DNA of 64,000 nt from Alnus glutinosa (taxonomy: Eukaryota; Streptophyta; Magnoliopsida; Fagales; Betulaceae). The stretch lies in contig NC_084894.1 in assembly GCF_958979055.1 (NCBI RefSeq), positions 28,405,616 through 28,469,615 on the forward strand. The letters run 5' to 3'. The translations under genes and the position numbers were made by a program. Every line of letters begins with the position of its first letter. Position 1 is the first letter of the stretch. The notes under the pieces are model-generated. The model saw only the letters and a list, made by a program, of their open reading frames with translations, was not told where the DNA came from and did not search any database. Positions 56,434 through 64,000 of this stretch are shown in pieces.

Positions 56434-58342
56434 ACTTAAAAAAGAAAATCCAATAACTGCCAAATCCTATTACACTAGTAGTCAATATAGTGAAATAAAA
56501 ATCGCATAAATGTGTGGTGGATAGCATTAGCCCCAATAACATCTTGAAGAGTAAATACAAAAAGAAATCTCCAATTGGAAATACGTCCTATAATTGCAGC
56601 AGCCAGTAGTGAAAGATTCTAAAATTTGAACTTCATATTAACAATTGGGAAAACACTGAAAGTGACTTATACTGGAAGATTTGGGCCTTTGTCTCAGCAA
56701 ATTTAGGCCCCATTGCACTTGGGCAATATTTGATCCTGTGCAATCAAATATTTGAAAAGGGTGTTCGAATGTGACAAAAAGTGTTTTTAAGTTGCTTGTT
56801 ATTGTCTTTCAATTCACTCGAGAACAAAAATACAAAAGACAAAAGAAGAAAAGAAAAGACAAAGGGCCCCATTAGGAAGAACAAACGTATAGGGCATTGC
56901 TTAATTTTGTTTGATCGAGTGGGAATAAAGTCATTTCTTACATTGTATGTAGAGCAGAGATACGTATTGAATAAAAAGTCAGATTGGTTGAACATTTCAG
57001 AGTAATACGACAAGTTTGAAAGGAGTTGTATTATGGCATATGAGTCATGACCACTTCTCGTAGACGTATCAAAGTTTTTGAAGCTTAAACCCCAGCTCCT
57101 GATTTATAACAACAGTCAACAACAGATAGCCGATGATATTGCGTCGTCATTGCTTTACGATAATCTTAGCAGCCCCTTCTTCCTCTCTCTACTTCCTCAC
57201 CTGAATGCCTCATCCTTATCATTTCTTTACAAGAAATACCAAACCAGAGACATAATAAATAATAATATCAATTATGCCCTAACCCCTCCTGCTTTCATGC
57301 CTTCTAACATACATAGATCCGTGCTTGGTGCATTTGTAAATCAAGCTATTGGTCAAGTGTTTTCTGTCAAATAGATTATATTAATTTTATAAAATAATAA
57401 TAAAAAAAAAAAAAAAAAAAAAAAACGATGCAATCATGTCCCTTGAATAAAATAACTGCTAAAAATAAAAGTTTCTCGGTTACAAACCAATCATGGCTAA
57501 GATTAAGTTGTGAAGCAAATTGTGTTACGATCCCTTATCATGCTTATTAATATTGAGATCCTAATTTCCAATTTAATAACATTACGACTCTGCGTTCAGA
57601 CTATTTATAAATTGATGCTTTCCGTCAGAGTCATATTAGAAATAAAATAAATACAACTATATATTTCCCTTGGATAAAAAAATTTAAAAATAAAAAAGTG
57701 ACTTGAACATGGCCTAGCACAGTCGTTGGGCTGGGGCCCGGGTCCAGTAAGGAATAGCCTAGTCAGGAGCAGGCTTGCAAGGTTCGACTACATCAAATTA
57801 TCAAACCTAACGTTGAGTATTCCTGGACTGATACAATATATGCAAGCGGTGTGGCTTAATAGCCAATTGCTGGCTTCAAGCCTTCACCATGGTGGTAAAC
57901 CCAACTGCTGCGCTGACACAACATTTACTGGTTTACCTCTAAAGACGTGGAAAAAAACTGAACCCAACCAGACTGGCCAGCAAATCCTACTCTTCATTAA
58001 AAATGGGGAAAATAGACAGCCTGAGAAGGTAAACGATCATCAATGAAGGGGCAATAAACAGCCTGATAAGGGAAAAGATGATTGGGAACCACTCTAATGT
58101 AAGGTTTTTGATATGCAATCCAGCAACCCATATGCCAAAAATTTTTGAACGTCCGAACATAATTTCAGCAGCAATCTTTAAGGAGGAAAGTAAAATCTAA
58201 TGGGAATCGTGACAGGATCTAATCCACAAAATGCTAAAATAAAAGTCATCGAAGTCAAAATACATTTATAACATGCAAAAATATGAGCAGCAGTTGATAT
58301 TGAAACTCTCAGAGAATAAAGCAAGGCATGTTCTAATGATTC
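56434..58342. other. Intergenic DNA and 3' flank of RPS26
   Basis: No gene I can support. Overlapping short frames at 56,744-57,013 on both strands and at 57,078-57,374 and 57,726-58,046 have no recognisable content. A long A run lies at 57,400-57,424. The last 200 bases are probably the RPS26 3' untranslated region. Confidence 0.5.
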
Positions 58343-60215
<1,873 letters not shown>

Positions 60216-60380
60216 GGTGATTGGGAATGTGAAACCCTAACCGTAGATCTCGGGCGCCTCCTTCGTCGTCCTTGCCTTTGCTGTGCTAGGGTTTTGTGAG
60301 TGGGATGGGTTAATTGAGATAATAGGAGAACGGAGAGTATATATATATCCTGCGCGGTTAGGGTTACTATATGGCCTGCT
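60216..60380 (-). promoter_or_regulatory. RPS26 promoter and leader
   Basis: On the gene strand, a TATATATA box (about 60,338-60,348) lies about 130 bases upstream of the start codon. Telo-box words AAACCCTA and related sequences (60,287-60,294 in inverse, another at 60,232-60,239) sit close to the expected start. Telo boxes are usual in plant ribosomal protein promoters and link them to growth-dependent expression. Confidence 0.7.
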
Positions 60381-60726
60381 GCTACAAGGGTAGTTTATGA
60401 ATCTTCAACTGGATCGAGTCGGGTGATACCCATGTTCAAGATCCGTTTTGCTTTTCCAATACTGTTAAATCGTGTTCGTGTGTTGGTTAAATATTATTGA
60501 AACATGAGTATAAAATTATTTAAGTTAATTATAATTTAACCTATTTAATTAAATGAATCAAATTCTTTAATTCTAACTCGCTAATTTCATGTTAAATTTG
60601 CATCGGAAGATTATGTAAAAAATTATTGGTCATAAATGTTGTGTTGTTTCAGGTTGGGTCTAGACATGGATATAAGATTATATAGGTAAATCTTAACTGA
60701 CTTATTTAATTAAACCGATCAAACCC

Positions 60727-61353
60727 TGTTGGTACAGTTTTCGGTTCGGCGATACGAGCTATTTTAAAGTCTTTCTAATCTCCTTCTGCAAAACATTATA
60801 GCAATAAGAGTGCTTGCTGCAAGTACCAGCTGGTTCCACTCCGATACTTAAGTCAATTTCTTTGATAAAATAACGACATTGCTTCTATAATAATAATTTC
60901 AGCATTTTGATACATGGAGGTTGGTCTGTATTTATACTGAATGGTTGAGACGGTTAACCCCTTGAAATGAGGGAGAACGTCTCTCTGATCATGGTCTTTG
61001 AAATGTGGGTTACTACACGTCCCAGAATGTAAGTCTTCTGATAATCCGGAACATGTACATCCACGACCGGATTGGAGGCATCTTTGCGGAATGTGGCCGA
61101 GTATCTCAGATTCTCACGGCTTCTCGTCCTTTGACAAAAAGTGGGCCAAGCCCTGCATTAGACTCGGCTGACGAGCCTTCTTTTTTGAATTAGGTGTGGG
61201 CCTTAGTTTGACTTTCTAGCCCACTTCCCTTTTGATAGGGGCTTCCTGAATTCTAAGCTTGTGGAATCAGGTTCATTCAAGTTGGGCAGACCGGTTGGGC
61301 CCAAACTTTTGTAATGGGCCCGTTTGGGCTTTGTGGATGATAATTTCCCAACA
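60727..61353 (-). mobile_element. Solo LTR with 5-bp target duplication
   Basis: 627 bp bounded by TGTTGG...CCAACA and flanked by a perfect 5-bp direct repeat, AACCC (60,722-60,726 and 61,354-61,358). Read on the minus strand it has a TATA-like AGTATAAATAC (about 60,930), then GACTTAAGTATCGGAGTGG and TTTTGCAG, the LTR layout shared with the gag-only element. No internal region or second LTR is seen, so it is a solo LTR left by recombination. It lies about 350 bases upstream of the RPS26 TATA box, in the same orientation as RPS26. Confidence 0.88.
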
Positions 61354-61358
61354 AACCC

Positions 61359-62054
61359 TATAAGCCTAACCTGCTAATTTTGTATTGTGTTCGTGTCAGG
61401 TTCGCGTGTCATGTAAAAAATTACAAGTAATATTTCCAACAAAGCTAAAAAGAGAGAGAGAGTTCTTCACGTGTTACAAATGTCATCTTTGTTATCTTTT
61501 TTTCACGGCCAAATGTTAACCCATTGTTAACATGTTATAAAAAATATTAATCGATAATAATTAGAAAAAATAATTTATATCATTCAGGTTTGTTATTATA
61601 CCAAACTGATTTATGAGTATCAAAAGTATGGTAAAGATCATTGGGATAAGCTAGGTGTCCAAAATGGTCCCTACCGTTAAGTGTTTAACGAAAATCATTA
61701 GATGCATACGTAGATTTATATCACAGTCTGATTAACATGTAGCATAGCTGATGGCACACTTGCTACTATTTTGAGGAAAGGTGGACAGAACAGAGGAGGA
61801 ATATTCAAACCGCTAAAGGAGAGCATAAAATTTTCAACCTTTTGAAACAAGGTGGCCAAAAGAAGAACACAGAACAAGGACACCAAAAGAAAGAAAATAT
61901 TATTACAAACATAACAGCTGATACATGGAAAGATAACCAAAAGACGGCAAATCTCACTACAAACTTTGGTCTCTTATTTACACTGATGCTTATTTTTCCT
62001 ACATACACCTGGCCAGACCCTGCATTCAGTAAAAACCCATCCACAAGACTGAGC
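61359..62054. other. Intergenic DNA and 3' flank of the SOD gene
   Basis: No gene recognised. The right part should hold the 3' untranslated region of the minus-strand SOD gene. Confidence 0.5.
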
Positions 62055-63558
62055 TTATTGTCTCTCGAGACATGGACTCTCCTTCTCATAAACTTCACTT
62101 GCATATTTCCAGTTAATAACCTTCCATATGTTCTTCAGATAATCCGCTTTCACATTTTTGTACTGCACCAGGACAATACTTTCAATTGTAAGTTGCAAAG
62201 AAGAATAAAATCAAGCAAGATAGCTGCAGATCATCGTGTTAGAATATAAATTAAATATTTAAATTAATCTATTCCTATTATCTTAAGCTTTTGGAATAAG
62301 TTGTGATTTAATATAGTAATAAAGCAAATGTCCTAAGTTTGACCATTGTTCCCGTCATTCACCTCATATTTCAATGAAATATTTTACGTGTTAGAACTCA
62401 CTTATTAAAAAAGAGTTTGAGCCCACACGAAAATAGGAGTATTAGAATATATATTAAATAATTAAATTCATCAATTTTTATCAGCTTAAGCTTTTGAGGT
62501 AAGTGGTAACTTAACAGTATTTACCCCAAAATTACCTCAGGTAGCTGCTTAATATACTCCTCATACTGAGAGGTGTAGGAAGAGGCAGTAATCATCATTG
62601 CTGCATTATGGGGAAAAAGAAAACTATATTCTCCCCATCTTTTGTTCCGCTCTCAAGTCCTTGAACTTATGAAGTATCGTTTTCATCGTATACCAATTCG
62701 TTAACATACCACCGGGCCATTTTTTATTAACATAATGACAACGAGCCCTTATTGCAGCCCGTGCCACTGAATCAGCTGCTTTATTTTTGGTACCAACAAT
62801 TAAGAATTGTTTTTCCCGACTTGCTGCATCAAAAACTAAATCACAAGCTTCTGATAAAAAACGAGCGGTTCTAATAAGATTTATAATATGAATACCTTTA
62901 CGCTTTGAAGAGATATAAGGTGTCATTCTAGGATTCCATTTACTAGTACCATGACCAAAATGAACTCCTGAAACCATAAACAATAAGAAAAGGCAGCCAG
63001 GGGTTGAAGGGATGGGGTGGCCAGGGCAGGGCATATCCCCAAGCCATGCCCCAACTGGAAGTCCATTCAGGTCAGGGCAGGTCTCTATAAATCATATGGG
63101 GCCCTATTGTAACACCAGTGAGGTTCACAAGCAGGATGTGTGCCAAGATTCAGCTGCAGATCAAATTAGGTTCGACTACATGGACAATATAATGAACTTT
63201 CATATGGGCATATCATAAAAGTAGCGTCATATATCCAAGTGCAAATGCACACTATATCCATCCACGATTCCACTTTTCCCCCCAAAACTGAGTCATACAA
63301 GAAGCTTTCTGTCTCTGTAAAAAAATTATTAACTCATCTCCAATGCGTAAAATTTGAAACCATCTAAGAAAATGCACAAGATTCTATCTAATTGGATGCT
63401 TGGGAATTATCATGTAATTATGAGACAGAAAAATTCAAACCATCCTAGCTTCTAAATAACATCAAAAACAGAAAATTCACCTGTAGGTAATATGCATGCT
63501 CCCAAACATCTATTCCAAACAACGGGACCCAAGCTGATCCTTTAGTCACAAGTGGATC
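62055..63558 (-). CDS. MSD1: Mitochondrial-type Mn superoxide dismutase, last two exons (partial)
   Basis: Two exons are visible: 63,558-63,481 (26 codons) and 62,162-62,055 (35 codons and stop). The first reads [20 protein letters not shown], then HAYYLQ; the Asp and His of DVWEH are two of the four metal ligands. The second starts [20 protein letters not shown] and ends [13 protein letters not shown], a few residues longer than usual. This is the C-terminal part of the MnSOD family, which converts superoxide to hydrogen peroxide and oxygen in mitochondria. The upstream exons, with the transit peptide and the other two metal ligands, lie beyond the right edge; I find none in 63,559-64,000. 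The sequence is closer to MSD1-type than MSD2-type proteins. The 1.3 kb intron between the two exons contains a chloroplast DNA fragment. Confidence 0.93.
62628..62975 (-). pseudogene. rps2: Nuclear copy of a chloroplast rps2 fragment (NUPT)
   Basis: About 350 bases on the minus strand encode a piece of plastid ribosomal protein S2, roughly residues 17-125: [20 protein letters not shown], then [20 protein letters not shown] and [20 protein letters not shown]. The frame is still open across the fragment, but both ends of the gene are missing and there are several amino-acid changes from the usual plastid sequence. It lies within the last intron of the SOD gene, in the same orientation, and is a dead transferred fragment with no start or targeting signal of its own. 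Confidence 0.92.
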
Positions 63559-64000
63559 CTGTAAAATTTTATGCCGTCAAACATAATTTCAGATGTCACT
63601 TATCCAAAAATAAAAATAGAATGAATTTTAAATCTAATATAAACAAGAAAAAAAGAACTCTAGAGCATCTAAATTAATGGAAAAGCGGGACTACCATTAA
63701 AAAAAAATGCCTTTCAACAAACACAAATATATAGTTCTATCACAAACTTGAGAATACCCTGCCAGTTACCAACAAGATGCATCAAAATGTCCACATAAAA
63801 TAAAAGAAAAAAAAATTAACTGACAAGATTTTGCTACAGAAGACAAAGTTCCTAAATTAGTTAATGCAACCAACAAATTTTTATGGCCAGTTTAGGTTCT
63901 TTTAGGTAAATACAATCACGCACCCATATGACATTAAACCTGTGACCTCACCCTCAACCCTTGTTTATGGGGGATGATTTCATTTGGTCCAAATACCATT
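63559..64000. other. Intron or upstream part of the SOD gene
   Basis: No further SOD exon is recognisable, so this is probably the preceding intron, which runs past the window edge. Confidence 0.55.

Overview
The window is nuclear DNA from a flowering plant, most likely a woody eudicot. Evidence: AT-rich intergenic DNA, short exons with GT-AG introns, plant-only gene families (OVATE, GIL1/DUF641, plant WNK kinases), and many LTR, LINE, SINE and miniature inverted-repeat elements. No species can be named from sequence alone.

Left part (1-24,400). After about 10 kb of intergenic DNA with inverted-repeat elements and a broken LINE (which itself carries a SINE and a hAT-type miniature element) come three developmental genes: an intronless GIL1/DUF641-type gene (11,437-12,792, +), an OFP17-like OVATE gene (13,519-14,088, -) and an OFP1/2/4-like OVATE repressor gene (21,758-22,813, +). 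A gag-only LTR element (17,940-21,236) with intact ends and a CTAAG target duplication sits between the two OVATE genes. An LTR remnant lies just downstream.

Middle part (24,400-46,700). Mostly intergenic. It holds a seven-exon WNK4/WNK5-like kinase gene (30,062-34,958, -), a tRNA-Gly(GCC) gene (44,273-44,343, -), several foldback elements, and a 1.1 kb ORF-less retroposon with an 18-bp target duplication.

Right part (46,700-64,000). Three housekeeping-type genes on the minus strand: a nine-exon poly(A)-polymerase-like nucleotidyltransferase gene with a 3.3 kb LTR-type insertion in intron 1 and an in-frame stop at codon 5; RPS26 with an ATG-only first coding exon; and the last two exons of a mitochondrial-type Mn superoxide dismutase gene whose intron contains a piece of chloroplast rps2.

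The gene neighbourhoods look anciently conserved. From memory, OFP17 and OFP2 are neighbours in Arabidopsis, as are nucleotidyltransferase/RPS26 and WNK5/nucleotidyltransferase pairs. Much of the novelty here is how mobile DNA has rebuilt the spacers. I saw no clear sign of a wholly new biological system.
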